Part shown: positions 1-6,025 of the stretch, piece after piece
Position numbering within the stretch: the first letter of the stretch is position 1
How the letters are laid out: every line of letters begins with the position of its first letter
DNA from: Planctomycetaceae bacterium
GTDB taxonomy: Bacteria; Planctomycetota; Phycisphaerae; Phycisphaerales; SM1A02
DNA: 6,025 bases
Direction of reading: 5' to 3'
NCBI GenBank assembly: GCA_027488265.1
Contig: JAIYCA010000189.1
Span: 1 to 6,025, forward strand
Position numbers and translations under genes: made by a program
The notes under the pieces: generated by a model
The model's input: the letters and a program-made list of their open reading frames with translations, nothing else
The model's database searches: none
Told to the model about the DNA's origin: nothing

Positions 1-18
1 ACGCCAGAGCGAGCAAAA

Positions 19-52
19 GCGGCGGACGCGAACCGTAGGTTCGCCCCGCCGC
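19..52 (-). terminator. Hairpin in repeat copy 1, possible second folC terminator
   Basis: This is the same hairpin as in copy 2: 19-25 pairs with 46-52, and 28-34 pairs with 38-44, around the loop gta at 35-37. On the minus strand it is followed by TTTTGCTCG, one T longer than in copy 2. It could be a back-up terminator for folC, or for a convergent gene beyond the left edge. It may equally be just the palindromic core of a repeat family. Confidence 0.35.
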
Positions 53-102
53 AAGTTGAGAGCGCTCAAAGTCGTCGCGCAATCCACGCCAGAGCGAGCA
101 AA

Positions 103-136
103 GCGGCGGACGCGAACCGTAGGTTCGCCCCGCCGC
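103..136 (-). terminator. Hairpin in repeat copy 2, possible folC terminator
   Basis: The left arm 103-118 pairs with 122-136: seven base pairs at the base (103-109 with 130-136), a small asymmetric internal loop (two bases against one), seven more pairs (112-118 with 122-128), and a three-base loop gta. Read on the minus strand, in the direction of folC transcription, the stem is followed by TTTGCTC, a short T run. It lies 28 bases beyond the folC stop, a suitable position for an intrinsic terminator or a 3'-end stabiliser. The T run is weak, so termination is an inference; the hairpin itself is plain. Confidence 0.4.
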
Positions 137-163
137 AAGTTGCGAGCGCTCAAACGCGAGCGC

Positions 164-2257
164 TCAAGATTCCGGAATCTGCGCTGGGATCTTCCCGCCC
201 TTCGAGCGATCGAAGTGTTGGAGGTGCTTCAGCGTTTCGCCGACGAGGTAGAACGAACCTGTCACGCACACGAGATCTTCGCGGCTCACCGCGCGCGTCG
301 CCATTTCAAGCGCTTCAGGCAGCGTCTTCGCAACCTGGCTCATCTTGCCCGAGCGCTCGTTGAAGAGTTTCTGCAAATCTTCGGGGTCAGCAGCGCGCGG
401 ATTTCCCGCGGCGCGCGTGAAAATCACCTTGTCCGCGCCGAGATTCACCTTGTCGATGAGGCCATGCACGTCCTTGTCGCTGCAGCAACCGAAGACACAA
501 ATCATCGAGTCGTACGGAACATGCGCGCCGGCGCAACGCATGAGCGCGCCGACCGCCGCAGGATTGTGTGCGCCGTCGACAAGCACGCGGGGGCGATCCC
601 ACACGAGCTGCATGCGGCCCGGCACGCGCGTCGCCGCGAGACCCGTGGTGATCTTGTCTTCCGGGCAGTCAAAGCCAACGGTCTTGAGGTGATCGACAAC
701 CGCGAGCGCAAGCCCGCAATTCGCTGCTTGGTGCTCACCCTGCAGTGGTACAGGCAAGTGCTCAAGGCGCGAATTCTTGGTGTAGAGGCAAACGCGCGTG
801 TGAGGCCCAAGATCTTCCGTCACGCAGAAACGCGCGGAATAATCGATGTCTTTGTTGACGATCTTGAGTGGCGCACCCGCCTGTCCGGCGACTTCGATCA
901 TCGCCTTCTCAACCGCCGGATCGCTTTCAAAGATGAATGCGGGCACATCTTTCTTGAAGATGCCTGCCTTCTCGCGCGCAATCTCCTCGAGCGTATTGCC
1001 GAGGAGTTTCGTGTGATCAAAATCGATCGACGTCACCACGCACGCCTCAGGACGAATCACGTTCGTCGAATCGAGGCGACCGCCAAGACCGACCTCCACA
1101 ACGGCAATGTCCACCGCTTGTTCTGCGAAATGCTTGAAGCATGCAGCAGTCACCGCTTCGAAGAAAGTCGGCTCAATCGCGGCCTTTTCCGCGGCCTTCG
1201 CCACTTGCTTCATGATCTCGGTGAACACGGACTTCTCGATCATCTGGCCGTTGATCTGAATGCGCTCGCGAAGATCAACAAGGTGCGGACTGGTGTACAC
1301 ACCAACCGCGTAGCCGCATGCTTGCAACATCGATGCAATCATCGCGACGGTCGAACCCTTGCCGTTCGTACCCGCGACGTGCACCGTGCGAATCTGTTGA
1401 TGCGGATTGCCAAGCTTCGAAAGCAGTTGCTGCATCCGGTCGAGTTTGAACGTCGTCTCGTTGTACTTGACGGCGCGCATGCGCTCGAAATCCGTGCGCT
1501 CAAGGAGATATCGCACTGCAGCGGAGTATCCGTTGATGTCCGCGGAGCCCTTGGGCGTGCGTCCTTCGCTCGGACGCGACGACTTCATTTCGAGCGGGCG
1601 CACATTCGCGGTCTCTTCCGGTCGCGTCGCGCGCAATCCGAGTTGTCGTGCTGGCGGCTGATCGACGTAATGGCGCGGCGTTGCGGCGGCGATGGCGCGG
1701 CGGGTCGATTCAGAGATTGTGCGACCATCGGTCGCGGGCTTCGACTCAATGCTCGCTTCTGCCTTCACGTCTACTTGGGCTTCGACCTTCGCGCTCGACT
1801 TGCTCGTCGCCTTCGTCGATGCGGCAGAGGCAGGCTTGGCAGGAGCCTTGCTCTCCACTGCGCGCTTCGCTTCCGCGGTGGTTTCGATGCTCGTTTCAGA
1901 TTTGGTTTCAGGCTTGCTCGCAAGCTTGGTCCCACTCTTCGCGGTTGGATGCGCGGCCGGCTTCGCCGCGAGATCTGCGCGCATCGGCACCTTCGGCAAT
2001 CGCGACGAGGTACCAGCGCTGATCTCGCGCACGACATCGTTGCTCATCGAGTTGCTGATGGAGCTGCCCATGGAGCTGTTTGCCGCACCATCCGACTTCT
2101 TCGCTTGCGCCTTCTTTCCCGCGGGATTTCCCTTGGAAATGCTTGGATTGCCGACTTTCGCACCGTGAACGCTGCGCGAAGAACCGCGCGCGGAATTGTC
2201 TTTGGCCATAGGAAGCGAAGGATAGCGAAAACACCGCGTCGATTCAAATTTTTGCAT
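164..2257 (-). CDS. folC: Bifunctional dihydrofolate synthase/folylpolyglutamate synthase with long N-terminal extension
   Basis: FolC is a cytoplasmic Mur-ligase-type ATP enzyme that adds glutamate to dihydropteroate and then to reduced folates. Numbering from the first ATG (697 residues), the catalytic core runs from about 243 to the end, normal FolC size. Visible motifs are the P-loop GTNGKGS at 296-302, YTSPHL at 321-326, EVGLGGRLDSTN at 388-399, DFDHTKLLGNTLEEIA followed by EKAGI at 412-433 (its lysine is carbamylated in characterised FolC enzymes), and DGAHNPAA at 561-568 in the C-terminal domain. Residues 1 to about 240 are an Ala/Lys/Ser/Thr/Glu-rich, probably disordered stretch absent from ordinary FolC. 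The start is uncertain: ATG at 2257, ATG at 2209 (protein beginning MAKDNS, which I prefer, 681 residues), or ATG at 1588 (474 residues, close to standard length). None has a Shine-Dalgarno sequence. No other folate gene is adjacent. Function is confident; start is not. Confidence 0.95.
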   Translation of the reverse strand: MQKFESTRCFRYPSLPMAKDNSARGSSRSVHGAKVGNPSISKGNPAGKKAQAKKSDGAANSSMGSSISNSMSNDVVREISAGTSSRLPKVPMRADLAAKPAAHPTAKSGTKLASKPETKSETSIETTAEAKRAVESKAPAKPASAASTKATSKSSAKVEAQVDVKAEASIESKPATDGRTISESTRRAIAAATPRHYVDQPPARQLGLRATRPEETANVRPLEMKSSRPSEGRTPKGSADINGYSAAVRYLLERTDFERMRAVKYNETTFKLDRMQQLLSKLGNPHQQIRTVHVAGTNGKGSTVAMIASMLQACGYAVGVYTSPHLVDLRERIQINGQMIEKSVFTEIMKQVAKAAEKAAIEPTFFEAVTAACFKHFAEQAVDIAVVEVGLGGRLDSTNVIRPEACVVTSIDFDHTKLLGNTLEEIAREKAGIFKKDVPAFIFESDPAVEKAMIEVAGQAGAPLKIVNKDIDYSARFCVTEDLGPHTRVCLYTKNSRLEHLPVPLQGEHQAANCGLALAVVDHLKTVGFDCPEDKITTGLAATRVPGRMQLVWDRPRVLVDGAHNPAAVGALMRCAGAHVPYDSMICVFGCCSDKDVHGLIDKVNLGADKVIFTRAAGNPRAADPEDLQKLFNERSGKMSQVAKTLPEALEMATRAVSREDLVCVTGSFYLVGETLKHLQHFDRSKGGKIPAQIPES

Positions 2258-2337
2258 CTAAATACCTGCCCAGAATGGGCTTATGTGCCAACGGTATTGA
2301 TGCCCGAAAGCCCCTTCCCTCCCGTACTCTCTCCGCC
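2241..2337. promoter_or_regulatory. Divergent intergenic control region with AT-rich patch
   Basis: This stretch separates folC (leftward) from the LOG-family gene (rightward) and must hold at least the promoter of the rightward operon. Bases 2241-2264 are conspicuously AT-rich in a G+C-rich window. On the minus strand they include TATTTA (2264-2259), a possible -10 box about 50 bases before the preferred folC start at 2209. The best -35-like match, TTGGCA (2291-2286), is 21 bases away, too far for a normal sigma-70 promoter. No good pair of boxes was found for the rightward operon. The regulatory role is inferred from gene layout, and no exact promoter is claimed. Confidence 0.35.
2268..2280. 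promoter_or_regulatory. Small perfect inverted repeat between the divergent genes, possible operator
   Basis: GCCCA and TGGGC form a perfect five-base inverted repeat around a three-base centre, GAA. It lies beside the AT-rich patch and upstream of the preferred LOG-family start. It could be a small operator or a weak hairpin. At five bases per arm it may be chance in G+C-rich DNA. Confidence 0.25.
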
Positions 2338-3120
2338 ATGGACCCCATCGAACGTAAGCAATCCCTCGCGCTCGAAAGTTGGCGTGCGCTCCGCATCTTG
2401 AGTGAGTTTGTCGACGGCGTTGAAACGATGTCGAAGTACCCGCCAGGCGTGGCCGTGTTCGGCTCCGCGCGACTCAAGCCAGCGCATCCTGCCTATCAAC
2501 AAGCAGAGAAGTGTGGACGCATGTTGGTTGAGAAGGGTTTCACCGTGATCACCGGCGGCGGACCAGGCATCATGGAAGCCGCGAACAAAGGCGCAAAAGA
2601 AGCAGGCGGAACAAGCGTCGGCCTCAACATCGTGCTGCCGATGGAGCAGCGCCCGAATCCGTTTCAAACCGTCGACATTGAGTTTCGCTACTTCTTCGTG
2701 CGCAAAGTGATGTTCGTGAAGTACGCGCGCGGCTTCATCATCTTCCCAGGCGGTTTTGGAACGATGGATGAACTCTTCGAAGCGCTCACGCTCATTCAAA
2801 CGCTGAAAATCGTGCCGTTTCCGGTGGTTCTCGTCGGAAAGGACTTTTGGAATCCACTCGTCGCCTGGATGAAGACCACGCTGCTTGAGCAGTACGAGAC
2901 CGTGAGCCCCGGCGATTTCGAGATTTTTAGTCTCACCGACAGCGTCGATGAAGCGGTGCAAATCGTGTGGGAGGCACACACCGGAAAGCGCGTCGTTGCC
3001 CCAACACTGCCACGCTTCGAAACCGACGCCGAAGAGCGCGTGTCCGGCGACGGCACACGTGGCGGACCGCGCCACCGTCGACGCGGCGGTGGCGAGTCGT
3101 GGCATGAGAGCGCGATCTGA
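2338..3120 (+). CDS. LOG-family (TIGR00730-type) Rossmann-fold nucleotide phosphoribohydrolase-like protein
   Basis: Characterised LOG-family enzymes cleave the N-glycosidic bond of nucleoside 5'-monophosphates, releasing the base and ribose 5-phosphate. Plant and some bacterial members act on cytokinin nucleotides; others act on ordinary nucleotides. This 260-residue protein has the family marks: a Rossmann strand with VAVFGSAR at 38-45, GGGPGIMEAAN at 73-83, FVRK at 120-123 (equivalent to the conserved RK), and the signature PGGFGTMDE at 137-145 with its glutamate. All key residues look intact. No signal peptide or membrane segment is seen. I chose ATG 2338 because it leads into a plausible helix (MDPIERKQSLALESW); an in-frame ATG at 2275 would add 21 unconvincing residues and overlap the intergenic inverted repeat. 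Residues from about 227 form a charged Gly/Arg-rich tail outside the domain. The true substrate cannot be told from sequence; a cytokinin role should not be assumed. Confidence 0.92.
   Translation: MDPIERKQSLALESWRALRILSEFVDGVETMSKYPPGVAVFGSARLKPAHPAYQQAEKCGRMLVEKGFTVITGGGPGIMEAANKGAKEAGGTSVGLNIVLPMEQRPNPFQTVDIEFRYFFVRKVMFVKYARGFIIFPGGFGTMDELFEALTLIQTLKIVPFPVVLVGKDFWNPLVAWMKTTLLEQYETVSPGDFEIFSLTDSVDEAVQIVWEAHTGKRVVAPTLPRFETDAEERVSGDGTRGGPRHRRRGGGESWHESAI
3070..3094 (+). other. Hairpin in the LOG-family tail just before hrpB
   Basis: CGCCACCG (3070-3077) pairs perfectly with CGGTGGCG (3087-3094) around a nine-base loop. It lies in the codons of the Gly/Arg-rich C-terminal tail, ending 25 bases before the hrpB start. 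No T run follows, so it is not an intrinsic terminator. It might influence ribosome passage or mRNA processing between the two coupled genes, but it could also be a by-product of G+C-rich codons. Confidence 0.4.
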
Positions 3121-5681
3121 TGGCGACATCTTCGCGGCCGCCCACTCCTGAAGAATTGCCGATTCAACGCGTGCGTGAACGCGTGCGTGATGCATTGCAA
3201 TCGTCAAATCGTCTTGTGGTTGTCGCCGCGACGGGCTCGGGAAAATCAACGCAATTGCCGAAGTTTTTGCTCGATCACGAGTCTGTGCGTGGCGACATCG
3301 TCGTACTCGAACCACGGCGACTTGCTGCGCGCACGCTCGCCGCGCGCGTCGCTGCGGAACTCAATAGCGAACTCGGCGACATCGTTGGATACGAAACACG
3401 CCACGATCGGCGCGTTGGATCATCGACGCGCATTCGGTTCGTGACCGACGGCCTCTTTGTGCGTCAAATGCAGCGTGATCCTGCGCTCTCGAAAGTTGGC
3501 GCGGTCATCCTCGACGAGTTTCACGAGCGCTCTGTTGCCGTCGATGTTGCGCTCGGACTTGTGAAACTCGCGCAAGAGTCGCGCCGCACGGATCTGCGCA
3601 TGATCGTGACAAGTGCCACGCTGGAAGCGCAGCGGCTCGAAGGTTTCCTCAGTTGCGAAACAGTGGTTGCAGAGGGCCGCTCGTTTCCCGTGGAGATTGA
3701 GTATCTCGCGAAACCATCGCGCGAAACGCCGTGGGATCTCGCAGCAAACGCGCTCGGCAACATCCTTGATGCGTACGCGCGCGGCCAATCCGATGATCCG
3801 GGTCACGTCCTCATCTTCATGCCAGGCGCCTACGAAATCATGAAGACATGCGAGCGTGCACGCACTGCAGCGTCGCGCGCGGGAGTGGATGTTGAAGTAC
3901 TTCCGCTGCACGGTTCACTCACGCCGGATGAACAAGATCGCGCGGTTTCAGCGGTCGATCCACTGCGACGACGTCGCGTCATCGTTGCAACGAATGTCGC
4001 GGAAACGAGCCTCACAATTCCAGGCGTTCGTACGGTGATTGACGCGGGCCTCGCACGCATCCATCGCTACGACCCATTGCGTGGCATGGACACGCTGCGC
4101 GTCGAGCCCGTGTCGAAAGCGAGTGCCGAACAGCGCGCAGGCCGTGCGGGTCGTACCGCACCCGGACGGGCGAAACGACTGTGGTCGCTTGCTGAACATG
4201 AACGACGCGAAGCGCATACGGTCGCAGAAGTCGCGCGCATCGACCTCGCGAGCGCGATGCTCGAGACACTTTCACTTGGTGTGCGTGATTTCGCGCGGTT
4301 TCCGTGGCTCGACGCTCCCGACGCGACACGCATTGATGAAGCGCGACGCACGCTTGTCGCGCTCGGCGCCATTCGCGCGGACGCGCCGATCAATGACACG
4401 CGACTCACCGACGAAGGCGCTGCGATGGCACGCGTTCCAGCGCATCCTCGATTGGCGCGCGCACTCGTTGAAGCGGCACGACTCGGTTGCGCCGAGCCGG
4501 TCGCACGCATTGCTGCTGCACTTTCTGACCGCGATCCAGCCGAGAGTGTTCCCGTGAATGCGCTGCTCGATCTCCTCGATGAAGGCGATCCGCGCAGCGA
4601 CGCACTCGCTCGCGAGAAGCTCCTCGCGCGGGCGCAACGCCGCGAGTTCCACGCGGCCGCGGATCGCATGGCCTGTCGCGAGGCGGTCCTTGTCGTCGAA
4701 CAACTCACACGCAGTCTTGATCGCGTTGTCTCGCGCACCGAGCACAACACGACGAATGACGCAGTCGATCGTGCGCTCATCGCAGGGTTCCCCGATCGCA
4801 TCGCGTTCAAACTCGAAACTTCGCGCCCCCACTGCGCGCTCGCCGGTCGACGTCGCGTGGAACTCGCGAAAGAATCTCTTGTGCACGACGCGGGTTTTCT
4901 GATTGCGCTCGAGGTCCGTGAGTCTGGCCCCGACCACGACCGACTTGTGTCGATTCCCGTCGCACACCCCGTGCCGCGAAAGCTCGTCGAAGATGCGCTG
5001 CCTGATGCATTCACCACGCGATCCGTCGCGGGATGGAACGCGGAGTCGCGCGCTGTGGAGACCGCGGAAGAGACGCTTTTTCACGGTGCAATCGTCGAGC
5101 GGCGCGCACGTCCTGCAAAGTCGTCTCCTGCAGTCGATGCGGAGCTTGTCGCGCGCATCAAGTCGGGCGAGATCAAACCAACCGGCTGGGAAGAGCACTG
5201 CGAACCATGGATCGCGCGCGTTCGTTGCGTCGCGGAGTGGTTTCCGGAGCGCGGACTCATCACCTACGCCGACGATGAACTCGATGTTGTGCGCGCAGAA
5301 CTCTGCTCAGGCTGCATCCGTGCGCGCGAGGTTGAGGCGAAGCCCGCGATTGATGCAGTGCGCGGCGTGCTTTCGTGGGACGACATTCAATTCGTCGAAA
5401 AAATGGCTCCTGCCGCGATTCGCATGCCGCGCGGCTTCAACATGAAGGTCGAGTACGAACTCGGAAAGCCGCCGCGAGGACGTGCGAAGATCCAAGATTT
5501 CTACGGCCTTGAAGAGACACCGAAAGTTGCAAACGGTCGCGTGTCGCTCGTCGTCGAAATCCTCGGCCCGAACTATCGCCCACTGCAAGTGACGCAAGAT
5601 CTCGCCAACTTCTGGCGTGTGCTGTATCCCGAAATGCGCAACGAACTGCGACGACGCTATCCGCGCCACGAGTGGCGGTAG
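3120..5681 (+). CDS. hrpB: ATP-dependent DEAH-box helicase HrpB
   Basis: A complete 853-residue HrpB, close to the roughly 820 residues of the E. coli protein. Helicase motifs appear in order: I (ATGSGKST, 37-44), Ia (LEPRRLAAR, 63-71), II as DEFH at 132-135 (the variant usual in HrpB), III (TSATL, 164-168), IV (LIFMPG, 231-236), V (ATNVAETSLTIPG, 290-302) and VI (QRAGRAGRTAPG, 338-349). A helicase-associated HA2-type region follows from about 370 to 480. The HrpB-specific C-terminal domain covers about 720-853, with GRVSLVVEIL, RPLQVTQDLANFW and RRRYPRHEW. It ends at once after that last motif; from memory the E. coli protein continues a few residues. The family is an NTP-driven nucleic-acid helicase of poorly defined biological role. 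Its ATG overlaps the upstream stop codon by one base (TGATG), so translation is probably coupled; only a weak purine stretch (3106-3110) precedes it. Confidence 0.96.
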   Translation: MATSSRPPTPEELPIQRVRERVRDALQSSNRLVVVAATGSGKSTQLPKFLLDHESVRGDIVVLEPRRLAARTLAARVAAELNSELGDIVGYETRHDRRVGSSTRIRFVTDGLFVRQMQRDPALSKVGAVILDEFHERSVAVDVALGLVKLAQESRRTDLRMIVTSATLEAQRLEGFLSCETVVAEGRSFPVEIEYLAKPSRETPWDLAANALGNILDAYARGQSDDPGHVLIFMPGAYEIMKTCERARTAASRAGVDVEVLPLHGSLTPDEQDRAVSAVDPLRRRRVIVATNVAETSLTIPGVRTVIDAGLARIHRYDPLRGMDTLRVEPVSKASAEQRAGRAGRTAPGRAKRLWSLAEHERREAHTVAEVARIDLASAMLETLSLGVRDFARFPWLDAPDATRIDEARRTLVALGAIRADAPINDTRLTDEGAAMARVPAHPRLARALVEAARLGCAEPVARIAAALSDRDPAESVPVNALLDLLDEGDPRSDALAREKLLARAQRREFHAAADRMACREAVLVVEQLTRSLDRVVSRTEHNTTNDAVDRALIAGFPDRIAFKLETSRPHCALAGRRRVELAKESLVHDAGFLIALEVRESGPDHDRLVSIPVAHPVPRKLVEDALPDAFTTRSVAGWNAESRAVETAEETLFHGAIVERRARPAKSSPAVDAELVARIKSGEIKPTGWEEHCEPWIARVRCVAEWFPERGLITYADDELDVVRAELCSGCIRAREVEAKPAIDAVRGVLSWDDIQFVEKMAPAAIRMPRGFNMKVEYELGKPPRGRAKIQDFYGLEETPKVANGRVSLVVEILGPNYRPLQVTQDLANFWRVLYPEMRNELRRRYPRHEWR
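3168..3190 (+). repeat. Twelve-base tandem duplication near the start of hrpB
   Basis: The twelve bases at 3167-3178 or, in codon register, 3168-3179 are repeated directly after, giving the residues RVRE then RVRD (17-24). The second copy differs only in the last base of the codon register. It keeps the reading frame and falls in the N-terminal helix before motif I, so it should be harmless. Confidence 0.8.
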
Positions 5682-5752
5682 TGGGAGCGCGAGCGCGGAA
5701 CGAAGTGCAGCGCGAGAGAATGACGCCGGGCAACACTGAACGTCTCGTGTGG

Positions 5753-5769
5753 CATCACCTTTGGTGATG
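5753..5769 (+). terminator. Stem-loop downstream of hrpB, weak terminator candidate
   Basis: CATCACC (5753-5759) and GGTGATG (5763-5769) form a perfect seven-base stem with a TTT loop, 71 bases after the hrpB stop. It is the first clear hairpin downstream of the operon. No T run follows, so it is not a classical intrinsic terminator; it may instead protect the mRNA 3' end. Confidence 0.35.
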
Positions 5770-5817
5770 GCGGCGCGCGGTTCATGCGTCAGATTCAACC
5801 ATGTTTGCGCGGCGCAT

Positions 5818-5881
5818 CGTTCGTGCTTGCGACTCAAGCCACTACCCCCTGCTTCGCAGGGGGGTAGTGCCACACGAAACG
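5818..5881. repeat. Palindromic element with potential three-way-junction fold
   Basis: Three stems nest here. An outer stem pairs 5818-5824 with 5874-5881 (one bulged A at 5879). Inside it, GCTTG 5825-5829 pairs with CAAGC 5835-5839 around five bases. Directly adjacent, 5840-5852 pairs with 5856-5869 in a long stem of about 13 pairs with one extra G and a TTC loop. The long hairpin is certain; the full fold is inferred by hand. The bases ttgcgactcaa at 5828-5837 resemble the ttgcgagcgctcaa flank of the left-end repeats (140-153) with a three-base gap, hinting at a related repeat family. Confidence 0.5.
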
Positions 5882-5951
5882 ACCGTCGCCTACCGCATCA
5901 ACCGCTCAGGCTTCGCTGCGCTCCGCCTTCGGCAAGCCATACCGTTGCTGC

Positions 5952-5973
5952 GGTCGCCGCTGCGGCGGCGACC
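5952..5973 (+). terminator. Strong G+C-rich hairpin followed by TTT, terminator-like
   Basis: Nine bases at 5952-5960 pair perfectly with 5965-5973 around the loop TGCG, and TTT follows on the plus strand. The stem is almost all G/C. It is 270 bases beyond hrpB, so it could be a late terminator for that operon. It might instead belong to an unseen gene to the right or be part of a palindromic repeat. The T run is too short to be sure. Confidence 0.35.
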
Positions 5974-6025
5974 TTTGGCGTGGATCACGCGAAAGCGAGC
6001 GAGAGCGGGCACCTGAAGCGAAGCT

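Larger units (their letters stand above)
1..154. repeat. Two near-identical 70/69-base direct repeats with internal hairpins
   Basis: Copy 1 covers 1-70 and copy 2 covers 86-154, separated by 15 bases (period 85). They differ by one A in a short A run (four versus three) and one substitution (A59 versus C143). Each copy has the same layout: a flank reading acgccagagcgagc, a hairpin, then a flank ending in agcgctcaaa. Copy 1 begins at the first base of the window, so the array may continue to the left. The near-identity over non-coding DNA points to a recent duplication or a dispersed palindromic repeat family of the REP kind. Which of these it is cannot be decided from this window. No open reading frame in it looks genuine. 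Confidence 0.9.
5682..6025. other. Gene-free 344-base region with several hairpins after hrpB
   Basis: No convincing gene is present. The only sizeable open frame on the plus strand (5801-6016, 71 codons) runs through three hairpins, has an Arg/Leu-rich unremarkable translation and no recognisable domain. The region contains three clear stem-loops, listed separately, and a stretch at about 5901-5938 of short repetitive gcttcg/gctgcg-type words typical of G+C-rich intergenic DNA. Bases 5682-5750 show nothing recognisable. Confidence 0.7.

Noticed and set aside
1..154. CRISPR array
   Set aside because: Only two copies of about 70 bases with a 15-base spacer are present. The repeats are too long and the spacer too short, and no cas genes are nearby.
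2269..2291. Sigma-54 promoter on the minus strand (TTGGCAC near 2291-2285)
   Set aside because: The -24-like element is present but no GC-containing -12 element occurs at the required distance.
2275..2337. Longer start for the LOG-family gene at ATG 2275
   Set aside because: The extra 21 residues do not look like protein of this family and overlap the intergenic inverted repeat. The start at 2338 gives a natural N-terminus.
56..2401. A 781-codon open frame on the plus strand opposite folC
   Set aside because: Its codons lie exactly opposite the folC codons, so it stays open simply because folC avoids TTA, CTA and TCA. The translation is Arg/His/Leu/Ala-rich with no recognisable domain, while the minus strand has all the FolC motifs.
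2281..3315. A 344-codon minus-strand frame opposite the LOG-family gene
   Set aside because: It is a shadow of a gene with intact family motifs, it crosses into hrpB, and its translation shows no domain.
4067..5198. Minus-strand frames of 316 codons (4067-5017) and 308 codons (4272-5198) within hrpB
   Set aside because: Both are opposite a complete HrpB with every helicase motif. The translations are Arg/Ser/Ala-rich and unrecognisable, as expected from G+C-rich antisense frames.
5818..5881. tRNA gene suggested by the clover-like fold
   Set aside because: It has only three stems, no T-loop or anticodon-loop consensus, and the long stem of about 13 pairs does not fit any tRNA arm.
5801..6016. 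A 71-codon plus-strand frame after hrpB
   Set aside because: It passes through several strong hairpins, has no ribosome-binding site and no recognisable domain, and its composition (Arg/Leu/Ala) is that of random G+C-rich DNA.

Overview
This is a G+C-rich bacterial window with three protein-coding genes, all housekeeping-type, and structured non-coding DNA at both ends. None of the starts has a clear Shine-Dalgarno sequence. That, together with the protein sequences and codon use, suggests a planctomycete, possibly of the Phycisphaerae type. This placement is an inference from general impression and rests on no marker gene.

Layout. Bases 1-163 hold two near-identical 70/69-base direct repeats 15 bases apart, each carrying a strong hairpin; they lie just downstream of the first gene. 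The minus strand at 2257-164 encodes FolC (dihydrofolate/folylpolyglutamate synthase), with an unusual low-complexity N-terminal extension of about 240 residues. A short divergent intergenic region follows, with an AT-rich patch and a small inverted repeat. On the plus strand, 2338-3120 encodes a LOG-family nucleotide 5'-monophosphate nucleosidase-like protein. Its stop codon overlaps by one base the start of hrpB (3120-5681), a complete DEAH-box ATP-dependent helicase. Bases 5682-6025 contain no convincing gene but several hairpins, including a possible three-way-junction fold.

How the genes relate. The LOG-family gene and hrpB are almost certainly co-transcribed and translationally coupled. 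folC is divergently transcribed and shares only the intergenic control region with them. No biochemical pathway links all three, and I see no defence system, mobile element, CRISPR array, rRNA or tRNA. I do not see a previously undescribed multi-gene system. The parts most worth a second look are the hairpin-bearing repeats, which run into the folC stop codon, and the FolC extension.
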